From a virus: a stretch of 20,633 bases of DNA. Below are positions 1-5,437 of this stretch, piece after piece. The first letter of the stretch is position 1. Every line of letters begins with the position of its first letter. Under the pieces are notes generated by a model that worked only from the letters and a program-made list of their open reading frames with translations, was not told the origin of the DNA and made no database searches. A program made the translations under genes and the position numbers. The stretch covers positions 1-20,633 of IMG/VR virus record IMGVR_UViG_3300036985_002583, one strand, 5' to 3'.

Positions 1-383
1 TTCATTAGATGCTTAACTTTTTTGTTTGCCTCAGAATAATGCCTGCCGAACTCCGTTCCATTTTTGATAGCAGATTTATCCAACAAATCATTGTAAAGAG
101 TAGTTAGCGGGTCAATGACCAACGTTATGTACTCATGTTTTTCTGTCAACAGAGATTTTACTTCTGTTATTACTTCATCGAAGTCTGTTGTCTGAAATAT
201 AACGCCACCATTTTTAGAAAGCATGGTAGTGTACTGACTATTTTCACTTCCTCGCTCTGTATCTATTAAATAGACCTTTGGGAAAGATATGGCTGCGGTA
301 GTCTTTCCCACGCCGCTTGTTCCATAAAATAATGCTTTCAATCTTTTCTGTATGCTTTCAGGTTTAACGCCACGTAACGCCAT
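1..383 (-). CDS. Sak4-like RecA-fold ATPase, partial (cut by left edge)
   Basis: The N-terminal 127 residues are visible. They carry a Walker A motif GTSGVGKT at residues 21-28 and a hydrophobic Walker B strand ending in Asp (ITLVID, about 86-91). An LIDTERGS segment between them is typical of the phage AAA_24/Sak4 nucleotide-binding family. Sak4-type proteins are RecA-core ATPases that work with a phage single-strand binding protein in recombination and annealing; that role is inferred from the family. The ATG at 383 is chosen because GGAG lies a short distance upstream. This is the most distal visible gene of the leftward early operon. A recombination, SSB or nuclease gene would be expected just beyond the left edge. 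Assignment to the P-loop fold is firm; the exact subfamily is less so. Confidence 0.8.
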   Translation of the reverse strand, partial: MALRGVKPESIQKRLKALFYGTSGVGKTTAAISFPKVYLIDTERGSENSQYTTMLSKNGGVIFQTTDFDEVITEVKSLLTEKHEYITLVIDPLTTLYNDLLDKSAIKNGTEFGRHYSEANKKVKHLM

Positions 384-434
384 GTTACTTCTCCACTAGT
401 TATGACCAGTTAAGGTCTTACGAAATAAATTCCA

Positions 435-476
435 TATGCGCACCATATTCCCGACATCAGTAAAATGGTGCGCATA
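435..476. repeat. 12-bp perfect inverted repeat between leftward genes
   Basis: TATGCGCACCAT (435-446) is matched by ATGGTGCGCATA (465-476), with an 18-base loop. It lies in the 99-base gap between the 49-aa gene and the Sak4-like ATPase. No T-run follows the stem on the leftward transcript, so it does not look like a simple intrinsic terminator. It could be an mRNA processing or stability hairpin, or a dyad binding site. A smaller hairpin (GACC 404-407 / GGTC 414-417) lies just upstream of the ATPase ribosome site. Confidence 0.75.
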
Positions 477-482
477 AAGTAT

Positions 483-632
483 TTATCTACTATCGCGCAG
501 ACAGTCCGTGTGGCAATACCAGTACCCGCTATCTGTAAATACTGCTTCTTCCGTCATTTCTTCTTCTGTTATTTCATGCTGTTTCATTACTTCTTGGGCA
601 GACATGCCGCAACCCATACAATCACCTTCCAT
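483..632 (-). CDS. Small Cys-pair protein, 49 aa, putative zinc-binding
   Basis: A 49-residue ORF begins with ATG at 632 and is preceded by a very strong ribosome site (GAGGAG, 7 bases upstream). The protein has CMGC near the N terminus (Cys5, Cys8), an acidic middle rich in Glu, and a C-terminal CHTDC (Cys40, Cys44). This spacing could bind one zinc ion. It sits in the leftward early operon upstream of the Sak4-like ATPase. I do not recognise the family. The strong ribosome site and the paired cysteines argue that it is a real gene; the function is unknown. Confidence 0.65.
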   Translation of the reverse strand: MEGDCMGCGMSAQEVMKQHEITEEEMTEEAVFTDSGYWYCHTDCLRDSR

Positions 633-691
633 TTCTTACTCCTCAATAAATTAATCCTATCCTTAGCTGTTATATAGTCCTTCATAATCAT
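587..691 (-). CDS. Possible 34-aa basic peptide overlapping the next gene
   Basis: The ORF starts with ATG at 691, sharing one base with the TGA of the upstream gene (TGATG), or with ATG at 685. AAGGGG lies just upstream. It encodes a short basic peptide with a hydrophobic stretch near the C terminus (VIVWVAACL) and ends at 587, overlapping the 49-aa gene by 46 bases in another frame. It may be a genuine small membrane-associated peptide, or only a translational bridge that carries ribosomes to the next gene. No family is recognised. Confidence 0.3.
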   Translation of the reverse strand: MIMKDYITAKDRINLLRSKKWKVIVWVAACLPKK

Positions 692-1014
692 CAACCCCTT
701 AACTGTTGTCTGTCTTCATGCGCCCGTTGATACATTTCTTTTGCTGTTGGTGCGTCATAATCTGGTTCGTCTGGACCATCTTCTAAACTGTCGATATGGC
801 GTATCGCGGCGAATCTTGCTTCTTGTTCCGAATCGAACCATTCATCAGCTTCCATTGAGTCCTCACCAGTCCAGAACTTTCGCTCAGGATCGTTCAATAA
901 AATCGTATATACCCATTTTGTCGAACTAATATTGGGGTCACGATCTAATAAATCGTAACTAGCCTCATAATCTGGGTATACCTCAAATTCATAGCCGCTA
1001 TATAATTCAGTCAT
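691..1014 (-). CDS. Acidic early protein, 107 aa, unknown function
   Basis: Translation from ATG at 1014 overlaps the stop of the upstream gene (TAATG). A GGGGG run 8-12 bases upstream serves as ribosome site; an upstream in-frame TTG at 1029 is a poorer choice. The product is strongly acidic, with about 28 Asp/Glu against about 10 Lys/Arg, and rich in Tyr and Trp. There is no signal peptide or membrane segment. It follows the 176-aa gene in the leftward early operon and is probably translationally coupled to it. I do not recognise the family. Small, very acidic early phage proteins are sometimes DNA mimics or host-takeover factors, but nothing here proves that. Confidence 0.7.
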   Translation of the reverse strand: MTELYSGYEFEVYPDYEASYDLLDRDPNISSTKWVYTILLNDPERKFWTGEDSMEADEWFDSEQEARFAAIRHIDSLEDGPDEPDYDAPTAKEMYQRAHEDRQQLRG

Positions 1015-1544
1015 TAGAATTTCCCCCAAACAACATCGCCATTGTCACGGCAATAATCAGCGCGATAACCTGCCTCGTGCATTTCGTTTGTGAAATACAA
1101 CTCGCAGCCTGTGTGCAATAGGTCTTCTAAGGTTTCTTTGTAGTAAGCAAGTAAGTTTCGTCTTGTGGTTTCTGCAAACTCTTCGCGTGACTCTTTGGTA
1201 TTGAGCTTGAGCATGGCAAGCATAGAGCATAGAAAGTCGCTGTTAATCGATTCATCTGCGCCATAACACGCCCATTCTATTTCACGGTCGATAGATTCTA
1301 TATAGAGGTGTACGAGTTGGTCTTGCTCTTCTTCTGTGAGCATTTCCAGTCGTAAATCGTAATGGTCTTGGCAGTAAATGCCGCATGATGCGACTAGTTC
1401 TTGTACATAATCTTCAAGATTTCTCTTGTGACTCATAGGCTTCAATCCCTTGAAAGCATGTGTTCCTAACTGGAACGGATCATCAATCCATGATGACGGT
1501 TGTTGATTTTGCACATAGCTATGCGCTACACTTTGCTTGTTCAT
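1014..1544 (-). CDS. Acidic early protein, 176 aa, unknown function
   Basis: The ATG at 1544 is preferred because AGGAG lies 6-7 bases upstream; an in-frame ATG at 1577 would add 11 residues but has only a weak ribosome site. The protein is largely alpha-helical by inspection and Glu/Asp-rich. It has a disordered Gln/Ser N terminus and several scattered cysteines (ASCGIYC, LCSML, TGCELYF, DYCRD). There is no signal peptide or clear transmembrane segment. It is the first gene after the RHH regulator in the leftward operon, separated by a hairpin (1579-1606) and tandem TAATTACT repeats. I do not recognise the family. Confidence 0.72.
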   Translation of the reverse strand: MNKQSVAHSYVQNQQPSSWIDDPFQLGTHAFKGLKPMSHKRNLEDYVQELVASCGIYCQDHYDLRLEMLTEEEQDQLVHLYIESIDREIEWACYGADESINSDFLCSMLAMLKLNTKESREEFAETTRRNLLAYYKETLEDLLHTGCELYFTNEMHEAGYRADYCRDNGDVVWGKF

Positions 1545-1578
1545 GTTTAACTCCTGGTACGGATTATTTATGTTCATC

Positions 1579-1606
1579 GGGGTAAATGGTTCGAGCCACT
1601 TACCCC
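1579..1606 (-). other. Strong 28-nt RNA hairpin in leftward leader
   Basis: In the leftward transcript GGGGTAAGTGG pairs with CCATTTACCCC (11 pairs, one G-U) around the six-base loop CTCGAA. It lies between the RHH gene and the 176-aa gene and is not followed by a T-run, so a classic terminator is unlikely. It may act in mRNA processing or in setting the level of the downstream genes. Confidence 0.6.
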
Positions 1607-1614
1607 AAAGTTCT

Positions 1615-1640
1615 GTAATTACTTAATTACTTAATTACTG
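1615..1640. repeat. Tandem TAATTACT repeats, candidate RHH-binding sites
   Basis: Three head-to-tail copies of an 8-bp unit (TAATTACT, starting at 1616, 1624 and 1632) overlap the end of the RHH gene. The core GTAATTAC recurs in the palindrome at 1833-1844 upstream of the same gene. RHH proteins commonly bind short tandem or palindromic AT-rich sites, so this could be a second binding site. That link is inference. Confidence 0.55.
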
Positions 1641-1805
1641 TGTTACTTTTGCTTCTAGCTTCTTCCTGTATTTATCAAGACATCTCATTACTATTGACGA
1701 CATTGATTCTTCTTGGACTGCTGCTGTCTTCTTAAGGAAGATAACCATATCTTTTGGTATCCTCATCGTAAATGTGGTGACATTAGAACCCGAGTCTTTA
1801 GCCAT
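1635..1805 (-). CDS. Ribbon-helix-helix (Arc/CopG-like) DNA-binding protein, 56 aa
   Basis: Translation from ATG at 1805 gives a 56-residue basic protein. It has a short beta strand (TTFTMRIPKDM, about residues 10-20), then a first helix, a turn, and a second helix (SSIVMRCLDKYRKK) ending in a basic tail. The pattern of a polar strand with the RIP sequence followed by two helices is typical of ribbon-helix-helix repressors such as Arc, Mnt and CopG, which bind DNA as dimers through the strand. It is the first gene after the leftward promoter. AGGA and GGAG lie upstream of its start. A perfect palindrome lies between promoter and gene, so it probably represses its own operon. It may be the main visible transcription regulator of the early region, since no CI or Cro-like gene is present. 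Confidence 0.8.
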   Translation of the reverse strand: MAKDSGSNVTTFTMRIPKDMVIFLKKTAAVQEESMSSIVMRCLDKYRKKLEAKVTQ

Positions 1806-1832
1806 TATCCTACTTCTCCCTTGCTTTTATTT

Positions 1833-1844
1833 CAGTAATTACTG
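1833..1844. promoter_or_regulatory. Perfect 12-bp palindrome, candidate RHH operator
   Basis: CAGTAATTACTG is a perfect palindrome lying just downstream of the predicted start point of the leftward promoter. A half-site GTAATT (1851-1856) overlaps the -10 box. Occupation by a repressor would block transcription. Binding by the adjacent RHH protein is inferred from position and from the shared core with 1615-1640. Confidence 0.6.
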
Positions 1845-1853
1845 ATTTAAGTA

Positions 1854-1882
1854 ATTGTACAATGCAAGAATAATACATGCAA
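1854..1882 (-). promoter_or_regulatory. Leftward early promoter, sigma70 type
   Basis: On the minus strand TTGCAT (1882-1877) and TACAAT (1859-1854) are separated by exactly 17 bases. Each matches its sigma70 consensus hexamer at five of six positions. It drives the leftward operon starting with the RHH gene. Confidence 0.75.
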
Positions 1883-1909
1883 GCGTTTAGTGCAAAATAA
1901 TTTTATTTG

Positions 1910-1939
1910 TTTAAATAATACTGTGAGGGTACTTATAAT
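1910..1939 (+). promoter_or_regulatory. Rightward early promoter candidate
   Basis: A perfect TATAAT lies at 1934-1939. The best -35 at about 18 bases is TTTAAA (1910-1915), which is weak. It would drive the replication operon with a leader of about 170 bases. A second candidate is TTGTCA (2044-2049) with TATAGC (2066-2071). Confidence 0.5.
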
Positions 1940-1960
1940 TGTGTGCGAACTGTATTAGGA

Positions 1961-1999
1961 TGTGCGGAAGGGGTAGTGGCGGTGATAGAACACCGCACA
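1961..1999 (+). other. Competing hairpins in replication-operon leader
   Basis: TGTGCGG (1961-1967) can pair with CCGCACA (1993-1999), while GCGGTG (1979-1984) can pair with CACCGC (1991-1996). The two stems share 1993-1996 and cannot form together. TGTGCG also occurs at 1942-1947. This looks like an attenuator-like leader or a binding-site array; function is unproven. Confidence 0.45.
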
Positions 2000-2040
2000 C
2001 CGATTGTATGTTCGTAGTTATAGCTACCAACACGATTTAG

Positions 2041-2115
2041 AGCTTGTCAGGGCTGCTCGTGCAATTATAGCAATGACTACGGATAGGTCAACTATTAATA
2101 AAAAAAGGACAAGCT
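2041..2115 (+). promoter_or_regulatory. Dyad that could mask the replication-gene ribosome site
   Basis: AGCTTGTC (2041-2048) is the exact complement of GACAAGCT (2108-2115), which abuts the ATG at 2116 and touches the AAGGA ribosome site. If formed, the stem would restrict initiation. The 59-base loop makes formation uncertain. Confidence 0.4.
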
Positions 2116-2946
2116 ATGTCACAAGATAGTACAGACGAGAGCGGTGTTGATAAATTTGACGGCTCTTTTGATCAGGAGCAATCAGGCTGTACCATATTCG
2201 TAAATACCACCGTAAACAGCATAAAAAGATTAGATGTCGGTGGCTTATATATGTATCTTACCTGCCGTCCTTCGTCCTGGAAGCTCAACGTAAAACATCT
2301 TGCCTCCTTGTTCATGTGCAATAAAGATAAAATCTACGGAATCATAGATACACTCATCGAAATGAACCTACTTACACGCCGTGAGATTCGCAACAAAGGT
2401 CGCTTTGTTCGCTTCCACTATAGGCTGCACCTACGTCCAGAGGAATGTGCAAGTGTGCAATGCACACCAGTTCTGGAAAAACCAGACACGGTAAAACCAG
2501 ATACGGTAAATCCAGACGCATATAAAACAAAGAGTATAATAAACAAAGAAGATATAAATAATATAACCCCTATAGATAGTGCAACTGACATTGCACGCAA
2601 ACGAAATGACGATGCTTTTGACGAATTTTGGAAAGGCTACCCAGTCAAGAAAAATAAGGTGCGCAGCAAGAAGATATGGGATAGAGAAAAGTTTGCGTCA
2701 ATCGTAACGCTCATATGCTGTGACGTACTAACCCGAAGTAAGCACGAACCCCAATGGCAAGATAAACAGTTCATCCCTCACCCTGCAACGTACCTCGGCA
2801 ACAAGCTATGGACAGACGAAGTAACCGAAGCCTCAACCCCCAAGAAGTCATCGGGGGGAAAGAGTAGCTCGTTTGACCAATACCAGGCCGATTTACAGAA
2901 ACAGAACAGGGGCGAAACCTATGAGCACGGTGCAATACCTCAATAA
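2116..2946 (+). CDS. Phage replication initiator, O-like (winged-helix N terminus)
   Basis: The 276-residue protein has an N-terminal winged-helix-type domain (about residues 40-110; the helix pair around LNVKHLASLF and IIDTLIEMNLLTRRE). A linker with five-residue repeats follows (KPDTV KPDTV NPDAY, 122-136). The C-terminal domain (about 165-240) has the FWKGYPVKKNK ... FIPHPATYLGNKLW pattern common in phage replication proteins. By analogy with lambda O it would bind an origin through the N domain and recruit the helicase loader through the C domain. The DNA of the linker itself forms four 15-bp repeats beside an AT-rich segment. AAGGA lies six bases before the ATG. The downstream P-like gene overlaps its end, as in lambda O-P. 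It is the first gene of the rightward early operon. The replication role is well supported; homology to O itself is inferred. Confidence 0.8.
   Translation: MSQDSTDESGVDKFDGSFDQEQSGCTIFVNTTVNSIKRLDVGGLYMYLTCRPSSWKLNVKHLASLFMCNKDKIYGIIDTLIEMNLLTRREIRNKGRFVRFHYRLHLRPEECASVQCTPVLEKPDTVKPDTVNPDAYKTKSIINKEDINNITPIDSATDIARKRNDDAFDEFWKGYPVKKNKVRSKKIWDREKFASIVTLICCDVLTRSKHEPQWQDKQFIPHPATYLGNKLWTDEVTEASTPKKSSGGKSSSFDQYQADLQKQNRGETYEHGAIPQ
2464..2580. other. Candidate replication origin: four 15-bp iterons plus AT-rich segment
   Basis: CCAG recurs at 2467, 2482, 2497 and 2512, exactly 15 bases apart. The two central units are near identical (AAACCAGAYACGGTA, 2479-2493 and 2494-2508), flanked by degenerate copies. 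Immediately after them, from about 2519 to 2580, the sequence is almost entirely A and T apart from a few bases. Iterons inside the initiator gene, in the linker between its domains and followed by an unwinding element, are the layout of the lambda origin. Repeats seen directly; origin function inferred. Confidence 0.6.
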
Positions 2947-3802
2947 CGAGGTTGATAGGCTACTCATACAGCAGATGTTTGTTAAGTTTGCCAATCGATA
3001 CGGCAACTTATGGACGTCAAGACTGGGTGAGCACGGCGATTGGAAAAAGTGTGAAGACGACTGGCTAGAGGAACTCAGCGCGTTTAGCACGCGTGACGCT
3101 ATCAACGGCATTAAGAAAGCGCTGGTCATTTACAAGGATTACCCACCAACACAAGGGCAAATCATTGACCTGTGCTTGAAGGAGTCTGGCGTACCCAGCG
3201 AGGATGAGGTCATCAAGCTTATGGTTGACCGCAACTTCAGTCACCCCATGGTTAAGCTCGTGTACGATAAGGTCGGCGGCTGGATGTTAACCAACGGCAA
3301 AGCCGAGGAGATTATCAGGAAGGTTCGCGCAGTTTATAGCGACTGCAAGGCTAACTTCGTGGGAAACCCAGAGCAACAGTGGGCGCAGTTAGAGGCTAAG
3401 AGGGAGCAATTAAGCCTTCCTCCTGTTGAGCATCCAAAGGTCGCAACGCCAGAGGAACGCAAAGGGTTCAAGGAAAACATGGCAGAGTTTAGGAAATTTG
3501 CCGAAGAAGGTGCCGCAAGACTTAAAGACATGAAGCCCATAGAATTTGACGAAAAGAAGATAGGAGAAAAGGGTGAGCAACGAGCGGACTATGAGAAATA
3601 CTTGCTTTCTGTACCTGAGCATTTCGTACTTGGGCTTACTGCTAAGTACGCTTATGACCGTCAACGCTTATTGAACAAGGACGAAACGGCGCGTTACCTG
3701 CGTGAGTGTGGCTACATACCGCCTGAAAAACGTGACGTGGTGGACAACGCACGGAGTGGCAACAACAAGCCAACGAAGATGTACAAGAACTGGGGTGACT
3801 AA
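2921..3802 (+). CDS. Putative helicase loader, lambda P-like
   Basis: The ATG at 2921 is preferred over an earlier in-frame ATG at 2873 because GGGGC lies upstream and the overlap with the initiator gene is then only 26 bases. The 293-residue product begins with a segment typical of P-like and related phage replication proteins: FVKFANRYGNLW, then a DDWLEELSAF helix, then YPPTQGQIIDLC (about residues 22-90), where a Pro-Pro pair and an 'IxxLC' end mark the family. The rest is helical and charged, rich in Lys and Glu. In lambda, P delivers the host DnaB helicase to the O-bound origin. Position directly after the initiator supports the same job. By eye its codons are more GC-rich than those of the late genes. 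Family assignment is moderate. Confidence 0.65.
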   Translation: MSTVQYLNNEVDRLLIQQMFVKFANRYGNLWTSRLGEHGDWKKCEDDWLEELSAFSTRDAINGIKKALVIYKDYPPTQGQIIDLCLKESGVPSEDEVIKLMVDRNFSHPMVKLVYDKVGGWMLTNGKAEEIIRKVRAVYSDCKANFVGNPEQQWAQLEAKREQLSLPPVEHPKVATPEERKGFKENMAEFRKFAEEGAARLKDMKPIEFDEKKIGEKGEQRADYEKYLLSVPEHFVLGLTAKYAYDRQRLLNKDETARYLRECGYIPPEKRDVVDNARSGNNKPTKMYKNWGD

Positions 3803-4014
3803 TGAACCGAGGGCTATGGATAGCTCGAAAGAATTACCTGTGTACGTTGATTAGGAGCGTGTCAGACGGTTACGGTGGTGATGACATAGAATTCCTTAGG
3901 CAGCACTGCAAGGAAGTGATAGAAGCTCATCCTGATGAGTTGATTGAGGACGCGATTGCTTGCTATCAGGAGATGGTTGAGCAGTTGAAATATTACCCGG
4001 AGAGGAAGATATGA
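3802..4014 (+). CDS. Small hypothetical protein, 70 aa
   Basis: The ATG at 3802 overlaps the stop of the P-like gene (TAATG) with GGGG just upstream, so translation is probably coupled. The 70-residue product is mainly helical and acidic in its second half (HPDELIEDAIACYQEM), with no membrane segment. It lies in the replication operon between helicase loader and nuclease. I do not recognise the family. Confidence 0.7.
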   Translation: MNRGLWIARKNYLCTLIRSVSDGYGGDDIEFLRQHCKEVIEAHPDELIEDAIACYQEMVEQLKYYPERKI

Positions 4015-4211
4015 AATGGTATAGCGTAAGAACACACAAGCCATCTGTAACCTGTTCTGATTGCATGGTTAGAACTAGAGGCGGCGGCATTAAGTTAGCA
4101 ACCAATATCGAAATGCCAGATGGTAGCTACCAGTGGGAATGTTTTGATGGCGATCAAATTAACGACGTTACACATTTTTGCATACCCGAACCAGTAGAGA
4201 TTGAAGAATGA
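4011..4211 (+). CDS. Small hypothetical protein, 66 aa
   Basis: Start and upstream stop overlap as ATGA at 4011-4014, with AGAGGA as ribosome site. The protein has CSDC (about residues 15-18) and a later single Cys in HFCIPEP, plus several Trp residues. This could be a small beta-rich or metal-binding domain, but the pattern is not a full zinc-finger signature. Its place in the replication operon suggests an accessory role in DNA metabolism. No family recognised. Confidence 0.7.
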   Translation: MKWYSVRTHKPSVTCSDCMVRTRGGGIKLATNIEMPDGSYQWECFDGDQINDVTHFCIPEPVEIEE

Positions 4212-4384
4212 AACAGAGCAAGAAGACAGCGAGCTTAAGTGACTCCAAGTCATTCAAGGACATGATTAATCATTTATACGGCAACGATGAGGTCAAGGAT
4301 GACAGCAAAGTTAGCGATACCAAGCGAGAACCAGGAGCAAAGGGCGCTAGTGGGCTGGCTAAGCTACCACCCAATTGCTCGTGA
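4208..4384 (+). CDS. Small basic hypothetical protein, 58 aa, overlapping the nuclease gene
   Basis: The start overlaps the upstream stop as ATGA (4208-4211). The product is 58 residues, rich in Lys, Ser and Asp, and probably disordered. It overlaps the VRR-NUC gene by 86 bases in another frame. Its own coding may be constrained by that overlap, or it may mainly serve to carry ribosomes to the nuclease start. The ATGA coupling matches its neighbours, which favours a real gene. Confidence 0.5.
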   Translation: MKQSKKTASLSDSKSFKDMINHLYGNDEVKDDSKVSDTKREPGAKGASGLAKLPPNCS

Positions 4385-4685
4385 GTACTTTTGTAAGAAC
4401 AACAACGAGGGAAAGCGCACACCGGCGCAAGGATTCAATCTAAAGCTCATGGGTTTACGGCCTGGTGTAAGTGACTTGGCTTTGTTCTGGCCTACTAAAA
4501 CCTATCACGGCCTATGGCTAGAGGTTAAGCGCAACATGAAGTACCCCCCGTCAGCGCGCAGGTCTGACACGTGGATTGCACAAGAGGCATGGATTGAGCG
4601 TATGCAAAGGGTTGGCTACGCCGGGGAATTTTGTTATGGTTGGGAAGATGGCAAAAGAATTATTGAAGCGTACCTCCTGACGTGA
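4299..4685 (+). CDS. VRR-NUC domain nuclease
   Basis: The 128-residue protein is a single VRR-NUC (PD-(D/E)XK fold) domain. Visible marks are an N-terminal acidic residue in SENQEQ (Glu10), the NNEGKR segment (35-40), the GLRPGVSDL turn with Asp59, and LEVK with Glu75 and Lys77. These fit the metal-binding and catalytic positions of the fold. A helix with Gln/Trp (AQEAWIERM) follows, as in the family. Stand-alone phage VRR-NUC proteins cut branched or flapped DNA, in the manner of Holliday-junction resolvases; that substrate is family knowledge. The ATG at 4299 is chosen because GAGG sits six bases upstream; the in-frame ATG at 4287 lacks a ribosome site. It is the last gene of the replication operon, before a terminator. 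Confidence 0.85.
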   Translation: MTAKLAIPSENQEQRALVGWLSYHPIAREYFCKNNNEGKRTPAQGFNLKLMGLRPGVSDLALFWPTKTYHGLWLEVKRNMKYPPSARRSDTWIAQEAWIERMQRVGYAGEFCYGWEDGKRIIEAYLLT

Positions 4686-4718
4686 ATATGACTTTTCCAT
4701 TATTAAACTTCCTTGTTT

Positions 4719-4748
4719 GCCCGTTAACGCAAGTCGGCGGGTTTTTAT
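4719..4748 (+). terminator. Terminator at end of replication operon
   Basis: GCCCG (4719-4723) can pair with CGGG (4738-4741), extended by two G-U pairs, followed by TTTTTATT. It lies 34 bases after the nuclease stop and before the lysis genes. The stem is short, so termination may be partial. Confidence 0.6.
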
Positions 4749-4792
4749 TAGTGCGCTAAGATTAGATTAACGATTCAACAAGGACCGTGAAC

Positions 4793-5203
4793 ATGCCAAA
4801 GTTTAGTCAGGCGTCATTCTCCAAGCTAACAACGTGCCATCCTGATTTACAATGCTTGATGTATGAGGTGGTTAAATATTTTGACTGCACTGTATTGGAA
4901 GGTTATCGCAATGAAGCCGACCAAGAGGCCGCTTTTGCTAAAGGCAATACAAAACTTCACTGGCCTCACGGCAATCACAATCGACTACCATCAATGGCTA
5001 TTGATGTATCGCCTTATCCCATTGACTGGAATAACAGCAAACGTTTTTATTGGTTTGCAGGTTATGTCATGGGCATTGCTCAAAAATTAAAAGATGATGG
5101 AAAAATGACGCATAGCGTGAGGTTTGGCGGCGACTGGGATGGAGACAAAGACATTACAGACCAAAAGTTTAATGATTTAGTCCATTTTGAGCTGATTGAA
5201 TAA
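4793..5203 (+). CDS. Endolysin, M15 family peptidoglycan endopeptidase
   Basis: The 136-residue protein matches the M15 (VanY/L-alanyl-D-glutamate peptidase) lysins. It has LEGYRNEADQ (35-44), then HNRLPSMAIDVSPYP with zinc ligand candidates His62 and Asp71, and a C-terminal DLVHFEL with catalytic Glu-type and zinc His131. Such enzymes cut the peptide stem of peptidoglycan to release virions. There is no signal peptide or cell-wall-binding domain, which fits a Gram-negative host and holin-dependent release. AGGA lies eight bases before the ATG at 4793; the GTG at 4787 is too close to it. The holin candidate follows at 5214. A promoter of its own downstream of the terminator at 4719-4748 is likely, but I cannot point to convincing boxes. 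Confidence 0.85.
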   Translation: MPKFSQASFSKLTTCHPDLQCLMYEVVKYFDCTVLEGYRNEADQEAAFAKGNTKLHWPHGNHNRLPSMAIDVSPYPIDWNNSKRFYWFAGYVMGIAQKLKDDGKMTHSVRFGGDWDGDKDITDQKFNDLVHFELIE

Positions 5204-5213
5204 GGATGCATTC

Positions 5214-5432
5214 ATGAACGAACTTCTTAGCAAATTAAAAAACAATGCACACATTGCAATATCGGTTCCAGCAGTTTTGTGTTCTATAACTTTTGTTACA
5301 AATCTTGTTCAGGCATTAAGTGACGGAAATATAGATAGTAGTGAGTTTCATTCATTATCAGCCTCTGCTGATGGGCTTGAGTCCGTAATATTATTTGTTG
5401 TTATGTTGGCATTAAAAAGAAAGAACAAGTAA
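5214..5432 (+). CDS. Holin candidate, two predicted membrane helices
   Basis: The 72-residue protein has two hydrophobic stretches: AISVPAVLCSITFVTNLV (about residues 15-32) and LESVILFVVMLAL (about 55-67). A short polar loop rich in Ser and Asp separates them, and the C terminus is strongly basic (KRKNK). Size, two helices and basic tail fit a class II-like holin. The gene follows the endolysin directly with AAGGA seven bases before the ATG at 5214. Holins have little sequence conservation, so the call rests on topology and neighbourhood. It could instead be another small membrane protein involved in lysis. Confidence 0.6.
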   Translation: MNELLSKLKNNAHIAISVPAVLCSITFVTNLVQALSDGNIDSSEFHSLSASADGLESVILFVVMLALKRKNK

Positions 5433-5437
5433 TATAC

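Larger units (their letters stand above)
1806..2115. other. Divergent early control region, 310 bp without a gene
   Basis: This gap between the leftward RHH gene and the rightward replication gene holds a leftward promoter, a palindrome, an AT-rich stretch (about 1885-1920), and a rightward -10 box. To the right lie a set of competing hairpins (1961-1999), a ten-codon mini-ORF (2008-2040) and a dyad that includes the bases just before the replication start codon. There is no convincing protein-coding ORF in it. Confidence 0.8.

Noticed and set aside
465-677. 70-aa plus-strand ORF, partly hydrophobic
   Set aside because: It is the mirror of the leftward 49-aa gene, which has a GAGGAG ribosome site and Cys pairs. 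It starts inside the inverted repeat with no ribosome site.
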